Assembly (NCBI RefSeq): GCF_900100295.1
Contig: NZ_FNEV01000005.1
Location: 188,501 to 252,500, forward strand
Length of the DNA stretch: 64,000 bases
Direction: 5' to 3'
DNA from: Salimicrobium halophilum
GTDB taxonomy: Bacteria; Bacillota; Bacilli; Bacillales; Halobacillaceae
Position 1 is the stretch's first letter. Every line of letters begins with the position of its first letter. Positions 45,166-53,383 of this stretch are shown here, piece after piece. Position numbers and translations under genes: made by a program. The notes beneath the pieces were generated by a model. That model had not been told where the DNA came from, searched no databases, and worked only from the letters and a program-made list of their open reading frames with translations.

Positions 45166-46734
45166 GTGCAGACCATTTTGTTAAGTATTCTTGTCGCTTT
45201 TGTAAGTATTATTGTCCTGATCCCATCCCTCATTGCTTTAAGGCTTTATTTCCATGATAAAAAACAGGAAGAACACGCGATACTGAGGAATTACCCTGTT
45301 CTCGGAAAAGCGAGGTACATCATTGAAAAGATGGGACCTGAATTGCGTCAGTATCTATATAATAGCGAAAACGAAGGAAAGCCGTTCAACCGTCGCCAGT
45401 TCGTGTTCGTCAACAAAGCGGGGAAATATAACACCCGGATGATCGGTTATGGGTCTCAGAGGGATTTCGAAGAAGGGGGTTATTATCTGAAGAACGCGCT
45501 CTTCCCGACGCTCGAGAGTGAAATGAAGATGGTACAGGAGCCGAAGATCGAAACGAAAACCTATCAGGTGGACAAGGAGAGATTGTTCGATCGCAAAGAG
45601 CATAATGAAACAAAGGAAATCGAGCCTTACTATCTTTCAGAAGACAATGAAATCGTCCTGGGAGAGAATACGGTGGATCAGCCTTTCAGAATCAAAGGGC
45701 TGATCGGTCAGTCAGGCATGAGCTTCGGTTCTCTCGGCGATCGAGCCATCACTACACTGTCGAAAGGGCTTGGCATGGCAGGGGGGACCTGGATGAATAC
45801 GGGAGAAGGAAGCTTGTCTCCTTACCACTTGAAAGGAAATACGGATATCATTATGCAAATCGGCCCCGGACTTTTCGGAGTGCGGACCAAAGATGGAGAA
45901 TTTTCCTGGGAAGAATTCAGAAAGCAAGCGGATCATGTTCAGGTGAAGGCGTTCGAACTGAAACTCGGACAGGGTGCGAAAACCCGCGGTGGTCACGTCG
46001 ACGCAAGCAAAGTGACAGAAGAGATTGCCGAAATCCGGAATGTCGAACCGCATCAGGATATCGATAGTCCGAATCGTTTTCATGAATTCAACGATGTCCA
46101 TGGAATGATGGATTTCATTGATCGGCTGCGGGAAGCTGGTGGGAAGCCGGTCGGAATCAAAATTGTCATCGGTAACGAAGAAGATACGGAAGGGATGATC
46201 CGTACGATGAGTGACATCGGGAATGTCCCTGATTTCATAACCGTGGACGGGGGAGAAGGGGGGACAGGCGCGTCATATTATGAACTGGCTGATTCTGTAG
46301 GCTTACCTGCATTCTCCGCGCTTCCTTTCGTCGACGATTTGTTGAAAGAATACGGGATTCGCGATCAGACGCACGTCATCGCCTCTGGAAAGCTCCTTAC
46401 ACCGGATAAAATTGCGATGGCACTTTGCTTAGGCGCGGATATGGTGAACATTGCCCGTGGGTTCATGATTTCTACCGGTTGTATCATGTCTCAGGTCTGT
46501 CATACCAACAACTGTCCGGTCGGCGTAGCTACGACGGATCCTGAGCTTCAGAAGGCGCTTGAAATCGAAGAGAAGAAATACCGTGTCTGCAATTATCTCA
46601 TCACGCTGCGCCAGGGGTTGTTTACAGTAGCAGCGGCAGCGGGTATTGATAGTCCCACGAAGTTTTCAAGAGAACATATTCATTATCAGGAAGCTTTCGG
46701 GAAAGTGGAGAATGACCCTGTCCAACACAGGTGA
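45166..46734 (+). CDS. yerD: FMN-binding glutamate synthase-like membrane protein (YerD type)
   Basis: The 522-residue protein has an N-terminal membrane helix (about 4-26) and a glutamate-synthase-like FMN barrel (about 150-490) with SGMSFGSLGDRA, GQGAKTRGGHV, TVDGGEGGTGASY and ARGFMISTGCIMSQVCHTNNCPVG (cysteines that bind Fe-S in glutamate synthase). It lacks the glutaminase and NADPH parts, so its reaction is unknown; a membrane-bound flavin oxidoreductase is likely. It is co-transcribed with the oxidase genes (16 bases after subunit III), suggesting a link to respiration. GTG start after GGAGGAG. Confidence 0.85.
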   Translation: MQTILLSILVAFVSIIVLIPSLIALRLYFHDKKQEEHAILRNYPVLGKARYIIEKMGPELRQYLYNSENEGKPFNRRQFVFVNKAGKYNTRMIGYGSQRDFEEGGYYLKNALFPTLESEMKMVQEPKIETKTYQVDKERLFDRKEHNETKEIEPYYLSEDNEIVLGENTVDQPFRIKGLIGQSGMSFGSLGDRAITTLSKGLGMAGGTWMNTGEGSLSPYHLKGNTDIIMQIGPGLFGVRTKDGEFSWEEFRKQADHVQVKAFELKLGQGAKTRGGHVDASKVTEEIAEIRNVEPHQDIDSPNRFHEFNDVHGMMDFIDRLREAGGKPVGIKIVIGNEEDTEGMIRTMSDIGNVPDFITVDGGEGGTGASYYELADSVGLPAFSALPFVDDLLKEYGIRDQTHVIASGKLLTPDKIAMALCLGADMVNIARGFMISTGCIMSQVCHTNNCPVGVATTDPELQKALEIEEKKYRVCNYLITLRQGLFTVAAAAGIDSPTKFSREHIHYQEAFGKVENDPVQHR

Positions 46735-46761
46735 CCGAATGCTTCCGGGGAGGAGGGACTA

Positions 46762-47463
46762 ATGTATTTTTCAAACAAAAAATTCACAGAACTGAACACC
46801 GGGAGGAAATCACTACTCTATGCGGCGCTGCTCTTTGTCTTGGTAGGCGTAGCGATGTCCATCTGGATAACGCTTGCTATCACTCCGAAAGATAAACTCG
46901 CTATCGATGAAGCGGCTTTCGATGTGGTAAGGGCCATCCACGTGCCGGTGGTGGCGGCTATATTCAAGGGGATATCGAAACTCGGATCTGTGCCGGTGCT
47001 TGCTACGGCGTCTGTACTGATCGCTATTTATTTTCTGTTTTTATCTTCATTCAGTCGTTGGCTGGCGCTTTATTTCGCTATAGCGATGGGAGGCGTAAGC
47101 GGCATCACCAAATTGGCGAAATCTCTGACCAGTCGGGATCGCCCGGAATTTCTCGGAGGCTACGACGGGGCGACATCCAGCTACCCGAGCGGCCATGCCT
47201 CAGGAGCTGTCGTCTTTTATGGGTTTCTGATTTACATCCTCGGCGCTCAGGCGATTGGGCGTAAATGGAAATGGATGATCAACACCTTGCTCGTACTCAT
47301 CGTTTTAGGCATAAGCTTCAGCCGTGTATATCTCGGCGTCCACTATTTCACAGATATCGTAAGCGGCATTTTCCTCGGGTGTCTTTGGTTGTTGCTGTGT
47401 ATCATCGGCGTGGAAGTCACTCTTCGGCGCAAAGCGAAAAAGGAAAAGGAGGAAGCGGCATGA
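46762..47463 (+). CDS. PAP2-family membrane phosphatase
   Basis: The 233-residue protein has six helices and the three phosphatase motifs of the PAP2 family: KSLTSRDRP (about 122), YPSGHASG (about 143) and SRVYLGVHYFTD (about 190). It removes phosphate from lipid phosphates such as phosphatidate, phosphatidylglycerol phosphate or undecaprenyl pyrophosphate at the outer membrane face; which one is not clear. RBS GGGGAGGAGG. It overlaps the P450 gene by four bases. Confidence 0.9.
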   Translation: MYFSNKKFTELNTGRKSLLYAALLFVLVGVAMSIWITLAITPKDKLAIDEAAFDVVRAIHVPVVAAIFKGISKLGSVPVLATASVLIAIYFLFLSSFSRWLALYFAIAMGGVSGITKLAKSLTSRDRPEFLGGYDGATSSYPSGHASGAVVFYGFLIYILGAQAIGRKWKWMINTLLVLIVLGISFSRVYLGVHYFTDIVSGIFLGCLWLLLCIIGVEVTLRRKAKKEKEEAA

Positions 47464-48719
47464 CAAATGACGATTCACTGCCAAAGGACAAAGGATTCGA
47501 TCGCTCTCTTCAAATGTTGAAGGAGGGGTATACCTTCATAAGGAACAGAGAAAACAAATACCACTCTCCGGTATTCGAAACGAAGCTGCTTGGAGAGAAA
47601 ACGTATTGTATGGTTGGTGAAGAAGCTGCAAAGGTATTTTACGATAACGGTAAATTCCGTCGTCAGGATGCAGCACCGAAAGCTGTAGAAAAAACATTAT
47701 TCGGTGAAGGCGGCGTTCAGGGGCTAGATGGAGAAGATCACCGTCAGCGGAAGGAAATGTTCATGTCTCTCATGACGAAAGATAGTCTCGATGATATTCA
47801 GTCAATCACAACGGGGGTATGGAAGAAGTACGTAAATCGCTGGAAGGACAGGGAGAAAGTGACGCTTTATGACGAATCGAAAAAAATGATGGCTGAAACT
47901 GCACTTACCTGGGCCGGTATTCCATTTGAAGAAAAGGATGTGGATGAATGGGCGAAAGAGTTGAGCGATTTGTTCGAAAAAGCTGCAGATGTAAGTATCT
48001 CTCATTTCCTGTCTCGTCGCTCTCGTAGCAAAGCAGAAGCCTGGATAGAAGAACTGGTGGATGAAATCAGAAAAGGAGAAAGGAAAGTCAGGGAAACTAC
48101 TCCTCTTTTCAAAGTCAGTTTTCACAAGGATAAAAACGGTGAACTGCTTGAATTGCATACAGCTGCAGTCGAGATTCTTAATCTCATTCGTCCCATTACG
48201 GCCGTTTCTGTTTACATCACGTTTCTCGGTCTTGCCCTTCATGACTTCCCCGTAGCAGCGGAAGAGGTGAAGGAAGGAGGCGAAGAGGAACGGAAAAGGT
48301 TCATCCAGGAAGTACGTAGGTATTATCCATTCTTTCCATTCGTCATTGCCCGTGTTGATAAGGATTTCACGTACCATGGCGCTTCTTTTGAAGAAGGTAC
48401 CCTGACGCTTCTTGACCTTTACGGTACTAATCACCACCCGGATAGTTGGAGCAAGCCGGATAGCTTTCAACCTGACCGTTTCCATAACTGGTTCGGGAGC
48501 CCTTTCGACTTCATTCCTCAGGGAGGAGGAGATCATGAAAAGGGGCACCGCTGTGCCGGAGAGTGGATTACGCTCCGGATACTTAATGAAAGCCTTCGCG
48601 TACTGACAGATTCTATAACCTATCATTTACCTGAGCAGAATTTGAAGTATGAGCTGAATGATATTCCCAGCCTGCCGAAAAGTGGAATTGAACTCGAATA
48701 TGTGAAGAAGAAAGGATAA
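47460..48719 (+). CDS. cypC: Fatty-acid peroxygenase cytochrome P450 (CYP152 type)
   Basis: The 419-residue P450 has the heme Cys in HRCAGEW (about 364) and, in place of the usual acid-alcohol pair, NLIRPITAVS with Arg-Pro at about 243, matching the carboxylate-binding Arg242-Pro243 of P450-BSbeta. This family uses hydrogen peroxide to hydroxylate fatty acids at alpha or beta carbon without a reductase. The usual EXXR helix is not obvious in the first pass. It follows the PAP2 gene by ATGA overlap and ends the operon. Confidence 0.9.
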   Translation: MTNDDSLPKDKGFDRSLQMLKEGYTFIRNRENKYHSPVFETKLLGEKTYCMVGEEAAKVFYDNGKFRRQDAAPKAVEKTLFGEGGVQGLDGEDHRQRKEMFMSLMTKDSLDDIQSITTGVWKKYVNRWKDREKVTLYDESKKMMAETALTWAGIPFEEKDVDEWAKELSDLFEKAADVSISHFLSRRSRSKAEAWIEELVDEIRKGERKVRETTPLFKVSFHKDKNGELLELHTAAVEILNLIRPITAVSVYITFLGLALHDFPVAAEEVKEGGEEERKRFIQEVRRYYPFFPFVIARVDKDFTYHGASFEEGTLTLLDLYGTNHHPDSWSKPDSFQPDRFHNWFGSPFDFIPQGGGDHEKGHRCAGEWITLRILNESLRVLTDSITYHLPEQNLKYELNDIPSLPKSGIELEYVKKKG

Positions 48720-48724
48720 GGACT

Positions 48725-48759
48725 AAAACCGGTCCGCTATGAAAACGGACTGGTTTTTT
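48725..48759 (+). terminator. Terminator of the oxidase-P450 operon
   Basis: A 12-bp stem AAAACCGGTCCG/CGGACTGGTTTT (one G-T pair, 9-base loop) is followed by TTTTTTCC. Confidence 0.88.
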
Positions 48760-48782
48760 CCTATTTTCAAGGAGGGAAGATA

Positions 48783-49685
48783 GTGAAATCAAAAGGGAAA
48801 ATCATCGCTTCCGTAACGGGAGTACTAGTACTTATCATAATCGTTTGGGGATTGATCGAGCCATATCAAATGGAAGTTGAAGAAGAAAAGGCGGTCGTAG
48901 CTGACCTTCCGTCTTCCCTCGAAGGAAAAGAAATCATCGCTATCGGAGATTTTCAGGTAGGCATGTGGATGGATAACTCATCGAAAATCCCTGATATCGT
49001 CAATGAAATCATTTCCCGCTCCCCTGCGGCGGTCGTACTGCTAGGAGATTACGTCTATCATTCGGTCAATGATCACCAGAAGGAGATGGAGAAAGTGGCC
49101 TCGTGGATTGAACCGCTGACAGAACAGGATTTCCCTGTATATGCCGTGCGAGGGAACCATGACTACAATATGAGTGGTACGAAGAAAGAGCCGGATTATG
49201 AGATAGCCGAACGGGTAGAGCGGGATCTGACAGAGGTTGGAGTAGAAGTTCTGCACAACGAGTCGGCGAAACTCAAGGGAGAGGACTTTCACGTCGTAGG
49301 CATCGGCGCTCGTTGGCCCGGAGAAGATGACATCGAACAGGCTTACGAAGATGTGGGGGAAGAGGAAGGACGATTCGTTTTTATGCATAACCCGGAAACC
49401 TTCGACGATATACCTGAAAATCAGGCTCCTGTCGCTGTAGCGGGTCATACGCACGGCGGGCAGATCAGAATCCCCTTCACCCCTCACTGGTCCTGGAAGA
49501 ATCTATTATCGGGCGGAGCACACGTAGACGGATGGATAGAAGAATCCTACGGGGAAGAGGAGAATCGTCTGTACGTCAACCGTGGCATAGGTTTAAGCAT
49601 CGCACCGATTCGGCTGAATAATTTTCCGGAGATTACATCGTTCGAGCTGACAGCGAAGGAGGCTAAGAATGACGTCGAGGGATAG
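48783..49685 (+). CDS. Membrane-anchored metallophosphoesterase
   Basis: The 300-residue calcineurin-like phosphoesterase has an N-terminal anchor (about 7-26) and metal-binding motifs GDFQ (in place of the usual GDxH), GDYVYH, GNHDYN and AGHTHGGQ. The GDFQ replaces a usual metal-ligand His by Gln. It is close to YkuE/YpbG-type enzymes that act on lipid-linked substrates outside the membrane. GTG start after AAGGAGGG. It overlaps the next gene by 17 bases. Confidence 0.88.
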   Translation: MKSKGKIIASVTGVLVLIIIVWGLIEPYQMEVEEEKAVVADLPSSLEGKEIIAIGDFQVGMWMDNSSKIPDIVNEIISRSPAAVVLLGDYVYHSVNDHQKEMEKVASWIEPLTEQDFPVYAVRGNHDYNMSGTKKEPDYEIAERVERDLTEVGVEVLHNESAKLKGEDFHVVGIGARWPGEDDIEQAYEDVGEEEGRFVFMHNPETFDDIPENQAPVAVAGHTHGGQIRIPFTPHWSWKNLLSGGAHVDGWIEESYGEEENRLYVNRGIGLSIAPIRLNNFPEITSFELTAKEAKNDVEG

Positions 49686-50757
49686 AGTGAGAAATCTCTG
49701 GTACGACAAACCGGCATTCCCTTACACTGTCTGGGCGCTCGCCGGCGTGGCGATTATCTATCTTCTTGGTAGAATGGATGTTTTCCAACCATTTTTGACA
49801 GCTTTCTGGACGCTGTTCTACCCGGTGTTGATCACCGGATTTCTCTTCTACCTTCTGCGTCCTCTTACCCGAGGGCTTAGTAGAAAAACGGGAATTCCGT
49901 TATCTGTTTCCGTTCTTCTTGTATTCACCGTAGTCGGGGGTATAATGTACGGAGGCATCCGTCTGATCATTTCGAGATTCAATAACGGCATAGGAAGTAT
50001 TTCACAGCTTCCAGATAAAATGAAAAGTATGAGCGATCAGCTGGAGGAGAAGCTGAATAGCAGCAGCTTCGCCAGCGGCTTCGAATTCGAAATTTCGAAG
50101 TACTATAATAGTCTCAGCCAGCAGATCACCGGCCATTTTGGACAGATTTTTTCTACCGTCACGGAAGCAGCTACTACTCTTTTCGTGATACCGATAATCT
50201 TGTTCTTCTTTTTGAAAGATGGAAGGAAGATGATTCCCTATGTGATGAGGCTCGTACCGGAGAAGAAAAAAGAGGGGACAATCGACGTGATGCGTAAAAT
50301 GGATCGTACTATCAGCGCCTACATCACCGGTCAGGCGATTGTTGCCTTCGTAGATGGGACGCTCATGTATATCGCCTACCTGATCATCGGCCTCGAGTAC
50401 TCCCTGCTACTCGGCGTTTTCCTCATGTGCATGTCCATCGTTCCTTTTTTTGGACCATTAATCGGTGTGGTGCCTGCGGTGATCATCGGGTTCATGAACG
50501 GACCTTTCGTTGCCGCACAGGTTCTTATAGCTTTATTGATTGTGCAACAGCTGGAAGGGAACCTCGTCGCTCCTTATGTACTGGGGAATCGTCTGGACGT
50601 TCATCCGGTAACTATCATCTTTCTTCTTCTTGTAGCTATGCCTTTAGCAGGATTCATCGGCATGGTGGTCGCTGTTCCGGTCTACGCGCTTATCAAAACG
50701 CTTACGAAAGAAGTCATGGAACAGAAGAGAACAGAGGGAGCGTTGGATTCTTCGTAA
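49669..50757 (+). CDS. AI-2E family (UPF0118) transporter
   Basis: The 362-residue membrane protein shows the AI-2E/PerM family layout: N-terminal helices, an extracytoplasmic coil (about 100-160), and C-terminal helices with SIVPFFGPLIGVVPAVIIG and QQLEGNLVAPYVLGNRLDVHP, the family signature. Members are linked to sodium/proton exchange or signal export. In a likely halophile a sodium-proton antiport role is possible but unproven. RBS GCGAAGGAGG within the phosphoesterase gene. Confidence 0.85.
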   Translation: MTSRDRVRNLWYDKPAFPYTVWALAGVAIIYLLGRMDVFQPFLTAFWTLFYPVLITGFLFYLLRPLTRGLSRKTGIPLSVSVLLVFTVVGGIMYGGIRLIISRFNNGIGSISQLPDKMKSMSDQLEEKLNSSSFASGFEFEISKYYNSLSQQITGHFGQIFSTVTEAATTLFVIPIILFFFLKDGRKMIPYVMRLVPEKKKEGTIDVMRKMDRTISAYITGQAIVAFVDGTLMYIAYLIIGLEYSLLLGVFLMCMSIVPFFGPLIGVVPAVIIGFMNGPFVAAQVLIALLIVQQLEGNLVAPYVLGNRLDVHPVTIIFLLLVAMPLAGFIGMVVAVPVYALIKTLTKEVMEQKRTEGALDSS

Positions 50758-50810
50758 AAAAGAAATGCATGAACCGGGGACTTTATCTCCGCGTTCATGC
50801 GTTTCTTTGT
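50757..50810. terminator. Bidirectional terminator between AI-2E gene and yjzC
   Basis: A long stem AAAGAAA-GCATGAAC paired with GTTCATGC-TTTCTTT lies between the two stop codons, with A and T runs at either end. Confidence 0.82.
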
Positions 50811-50990
50811 TCACGTTTTCTTCCAATAAGCTGCTTCGTGATCGGAAGGGGAAGGAGGGAAAGGATCTCCTTGAGCCATTTCGATAATGGCATGATCTCC
50901 GCTCAGATATCCATTTACCAGACCGTCTATTTTATAGGTGCCTGGAATGGGAGCCGTTTCCCCTGTTTTGTACCGTGTTTCATTACTCAT
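50811..50990 (-). CDS. yjzC: YjzC family small protein
   Basis: This 59-residue protein begins MSNETRYKTGETAPIPGTY and has GDPFPPSP near the end, the features of the YjzC family of Bacillus (KTGQKAP, then a Gly-Glu-x-Phe-Pro motif). The function is unknown; such proteins look like small Zn-ribbon-free beta units. The ATG at 50990 follows GGAGG at 9 bases; upstream in-frame codons lack a site. Confidence 0.85.
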   Translation of the reverse strand: MSNETRYKTGETAPIPGTYKIDGLVNGYLSGDHAIIEMAQGDPFPPSPSDHEAAYWKKT

Positions 50991-51082
50991 GTATACGTTC
51001 CTCCTTTTTTTATGTACTGATATATATTCCATGAAAAGGAAAAACAAAAACATAATAAAGAAAAATGTAACTTAAATGTAAT

Positions 51083-51130
51083 ATTATACAAAGGTTTGGA
51101 AGAATGTAACTAATCTCACAACGTGAGATT
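51083..51130. promoter_or_regulatory. yjzC promoter region with dyad and TTACATT repeats
   Basis: On the minus strand a TATAAT box lies at 51083-51088. TTACATT repeats flank it (51065, 51075, 51105), and a perfect dyad AATCTCAC-AAC-GTGAGATT is at 51112-51130. The dyad looks like a repressor site or a small hairpin; no regulator is known. Confidence 0.4.
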
Positions 51131-51141
51131 CCGATTATTAA

Positions 51142-51178
51142 ATAAAAAACAGCGTCGCCATGAATGAGGGAGACGCTG
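51142..51178 (-). terminator. Terminator of small basic protein 2
   Basis: CAGCGTC pairs with GACGCTG (15-base loop) and is followed on the minus strand by TTTTTTATT. Confidence 0.85.
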
Positions 51179-51192
51179 ATGGGACCTTCAAA

Positions 51193-51339
51193 TTATTTTT
51201 TCTTGCTTTGTTTGTTGAACAGTTTACCGCTTTTCGTCTTCGATTTATTGTCTGATTTCTGTGTCTCCGCATTTTGTGCGACACTCTTCTTGAAATCCTC
51301 TTCCATAAGTTCGCGGCCTTTTGTGAATAATAAAGTCAT
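51193..51339 (-). CDS. Small basic protein, family copy 2 (unknown function)
   Basis: A 48-residue frame starts ATG 9 bases after GAGGAGG and begins MTLLFTKGRELMEEDFKKS; the tail is KSGKLFNKQSKKK. It aligns over its whole length with copies 1 and 3. It is rich in Lys, Asp and Glu, lacks Cys and hydrophobic stretches, and is likely cytosolic. It lies between yjzC and the RsbR paralogue, all on the minus strand, but with its own terminator. Confidence 0.87.
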   Translation of the reverse strand: MTLLFTKGRELMEEDFKKSVAQNAETQKSDNKSKTKSGKLFNKQSKKK

Positions 51340-51485
51340 GATGATGAACCTCCTCTTTAATATTTCTGTGAATAGGAAACTCACCAGCCGGGAGAGCATC
51401 CTTTCTTAGAGACAGGTTTTCCTCATGATTTGTGATATAAAACATAGGATTCTAAAAAATTTATGGAAAAAAACAAATAATTTAA

Positions 51486-51532
51486 AAGACTAATCAAAGA
51501 AAGGAAAAAGAGCCTTACCTATGATTAGTCTT
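51486..51532 (-). terminator. Probable terminator of the RsbR-paralogue gene
   Basis: A perfect 10-bp inverted repeat AAGACTAATC/GATTAGTCTT with a 27-base loop is followed on the minus strand by TTAAATTATTTG. The loop is long, so it is less certain. Confidence 0.6.
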
Positions 51533-51569
51533 CTCCGTTCTGAATTTCTGAAAAGAGTGATTCCGAGTT

Positions 51570-52385
51570 TCATTGTGCCTCGAGAGCCTGAAGAAGGCTG
51601 CTATGGGTTTCGATTTGTTTCATATTGATGCCGAGCTGTACCATCGTCTGGGCGATATCCGGACGCAGCCCGGAAAGAATGGCGTGTACACCTGAGACTT
51701 CAAGAGCTGTGATCACTTTGAATAATTGATCGGCTACCATCGTATCGATGACGCTTACTCCTTGAAGGTCCATAATTACCGTGTCCAGTTCGTATTCTGC
51801 AGATTGATTCAGGGCGTTGTTCATGATGGCCTGAGCTCTGTTCGTGTCTATATCTCCTATGATCGGAATAACTCCGGTATTCAAAGAGACGCGGACAAGT
51901 GGCACAGACAGCTCTTCTACTGCGTACTGAGCATTCGTCAATGTACGCTCGTGTTCTTTGACATACGTACGGCTGATGATGTAGCACGCTTCATCGATAA
52001 TATTATGGAAATGCGTCATCGATTCATAGAACTCGTCGAGAGAGAGCCCTTTTTGTTTTGCCTCTTCCTTGATGACATGACCGATGGCGTCACGGTAGTA
52101 GTCGATTTCCTGAAGTGCCAAATCAAGTGGAAGATTGAGCTCTACAAGCTTATCACTGAGTTCGTCCGCCCATGCCTGCAGCAACTGTTTCGGTTGTTTG
52201 GACTGATCGGTGAGACTTTGAGCAAACACCTCCAGCAAATGAAAACGCCATGGCATCAGTTCACTGGAAAGATGACTGTTCGCCTGGATCATTTCTTCCG
52301 GCATCGCTTTTTTTGCAATGTCTTCTTTATTGATAAGAATTTTTTCCTGGACTTGTTCAAGCCAGGATTGTTGGGAAATTTCCAT
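51570..52385 (-). CDS. RsbR paralogue (stressosome co-antagonist, STAS domain)
   Basis: The 271-residue protein has an N-terminal non-heme globin-like sensor region (about 1-150) and a C-terminal STAS domain (about 155-268) with VPIIGDIDTNRAQ and LDLQGVSVIDT-like MDLQGVSVIDTMVADQ, holding the Thr/Ser that is phosphorylated by RsbT in RsbR proteins. Such proteins form the stressosome that starts the sigma-B response. It is a single gene, away from any rsbST-sigB cluster in this window. Together with the sigma-B-like promoters of katE and ydaP it suggests an active general stress system. Confidence 0.88.
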   Translation of the reverse strand: MEISQQSWLEQVQEKILINKEDIAKKAMPEEMIQANSHLSSELMPWRFHLLEVFAQSLTDQSKQPKQLLQAWADELSDKLVELNLPLDLALQEIDYYRDAIGHVIKEEAKQKGLSLDEFYESMTHFHNIIDEACYIISRTYVKEHERTLTNAQYAVEELSVPLVRVSLNTGVIPIIGDIDTNRAQAIMNNALNQSAEYELDTVIMDLQGVSVIDTMVADQLFKVITALEVSGVHAILSGLRPDIAQTMVQLGINMKQIETHSSLLQALEAQ

Positions 52386-52519
52386 TGAATATGCTCCTAA
52401 AGGTTGAAGTTGTAAAGTAGTACCTGTTCGCTATTTTACACGAACGTTGCTATCATTTCCAGTTTCTCGAGAGAAAAGCATTCATATTTCTGCAGATTTT
52501 TAAATAAATTCCTGTTCTT

Positions 52520-52545
52520 CATAATTTCTGCACATTTTATGGGCA
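52520..52545 (+). promoter_or_regulatory. Shared copper-gene upstream motif, copy 1
   Basis: CATAATTTCTGCACA at 52520-52534, then TTTTATGGG. The same 15 bases recur at 53014 and a variant at about 57074. It could be a -10 box (CATAAT) with an operator over the start site. Confidence 0.5.
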
Positions 52546-52632
52546 GTTTACTACAGAAGCATCCGTTGATGACTTCTGAATACATAAAGAAGGGTCACGG
52601 GTGGAATAATTACTTTTCAGGAGGAATGAAAA

Positions 52633-52959
52633 ATGGCTCACCAACAACACCAGGAAACATTGAAGGTATTGCATGAATGCATGGAGGCTTGTAATCACTG
52701 TTTCGACGCCTGCCTTAAGGAAGACGATGTGAAAATGATGGCAGGGTGTATCCGTCTCGACCGTGAGTGTGCAGACATGTGCGGGTATCTCGAAGCTGCA
52801 ATCACAAGAGGCAGTGCTTATGTATCTGAACTCGCCTCCGTTTGTGCGAAAATCTGTGATGACTGTGCAGAAGAATGCGCCAAACATGACCATGATCACT
52901 GCCAGGAATGTGCAGAAGCTTGCCGTAAGTGCGCAGAGGCATGCCGCAAAATCGCTTAA
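52633..52959 (+). CDS. Four-helix copper storage-type protein (DUF326/Csp)
   Basis: The 108-residue protein has 14 or so Cys residues spaced CxxC and CxxxC along four amphipathic helices (HECMEACNHCFDAC, CADMCG, CAKICDDCAEEC, CQECAEACRKCAEACRK). This matches the Csp family, whose four-helix bundles hold many Cu(I) ions in the core. No signal peptide is seen, so it is the cytosolic Csp3-like form. RBS AGGAGG. It opens the copper island and has its own terminator. Confidence 0.9.
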   Translation: MAHQQHQETLKVLHECMEACNHCFDACLKEDDVKMMAGCIRLDRECADMCGYLEAAITRGSAYVSELASVCAKICDDCAEECAKHDHDHCQECAEACRKCAEACRKIA

Positions 52960-52964
52960 TAGGA

Positions 52965-52996
52965 AAAAAGGTCGGCGGAGAGCCGATCTTTTTTTC
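52965..52996 (+). terminator. Terminator of the copper storage gene
   Basis: An 8-bp stem AGGTCGGC/GCCGATCT (one G-U pair) with loop GGAGA is followed by TTTTTTT. Confidence 0.88.
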
Positions 52997-53012
52997 ATTT
53001 TCTTAGATGTAT

Positions 53013-53055
53013 CCATAATTTCTGCACAATTAAGGGAAGAAGAATAGTGCAGAAA
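53013..53055 (+). promoter_or_regulatory. Shared copper-gene motif, copy 2, with an inverted repeat
   Basis: CATAATTTCTGCACA is repeated here. TTTCTGCAC (53019-53027) forms a perfect 9-base inverted repeat with GTGCAGAAA (53047-53055) around 19 bases. Confidence 0.5.
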
Positions 53056-53078
53056 AAATTTTGAAGGTTTAGAAACCA

Positions 53079-53093
53079 TACCCGGTAAGGGTA
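53079..53093. promoter_or_regulatory. CsoR-like operator
   Basis: TACCC-N5-GGGTA just upstream of the SHOCT-protein start resembles the CsoR copper-sensor operator (ATACCC around a G-rich centre GGGTAT) of Bacillus copZA. No csoR gene is in the window. Confidence 0.5.
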
Positions 53094-53108
53094 AAGGAGA
53101 TGATCGGA

Positions 53109-53369
53109 ATGGGTGGAATGATGGACGGATATGGAATGGGTGGAGGTTTCTTCGGTAACTTCTTCGGATTCGGATTGATTTTTCTGCTTCTTATCCTGGC
53201 TATTGTTGCCATTGTAATCTGGATGGTAAAGCCCGGGGATTCAAAAGATAGCGGTACGAGAAATTCTTCTTCCGAAAATCATGAAGGTACATTGAAGAGC
53301 CGGCTCGCCCGGGGAGATATCTCTGAAGAAGAGTACGACCGATTGAAAAAGAAACTGAATGAAAATTAG
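53109..53369 (+). CDS. Small membrane protein with C-terminal SHOCT domain
   Basis: The 86-residue protein starts with a Gly/Met-rich stretch (MGGMMDGYGMGGGFFG), has one membrane helix (about 20-42) and a C-terminal SHOCT motif (LKSRLARGDISEEEYDRLKKKL, about 62-84). Met-rich N-termini like this often sit by copper proteins. The ATG at 53100 touches the GGAG, so I chose the one at 53109. It is first of the operon with the multicopper oxidase and CopB. Its role is unknown. Confidence 0.85.
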   Translation: MGGMMDGYGMGGGFFGNFFGFGLIFLLLILAIVAIVIWMVKPGDSKDSGTRNSSSENHEGTLKSRLARGDISEEEYDRLKKKLNEN

Positions 53370-53383
53370 TGGAGGCGACAGGA

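Noticed and set aside
47265-47459. N-terminal extension of the P450 frame into the PAP2 gene
   Set aside because: It overlaps the PAP2 coding end in another frame; the ATG at 47460 gives the normal CYP152 start and coupling.
52537-53079. Minus-strand frame of 180 codons over the copper storage gene
   Set aside because: Cys-rich content mirrors the sense gene; it crosses a terminator and regulatory sites, and has no support of its own.
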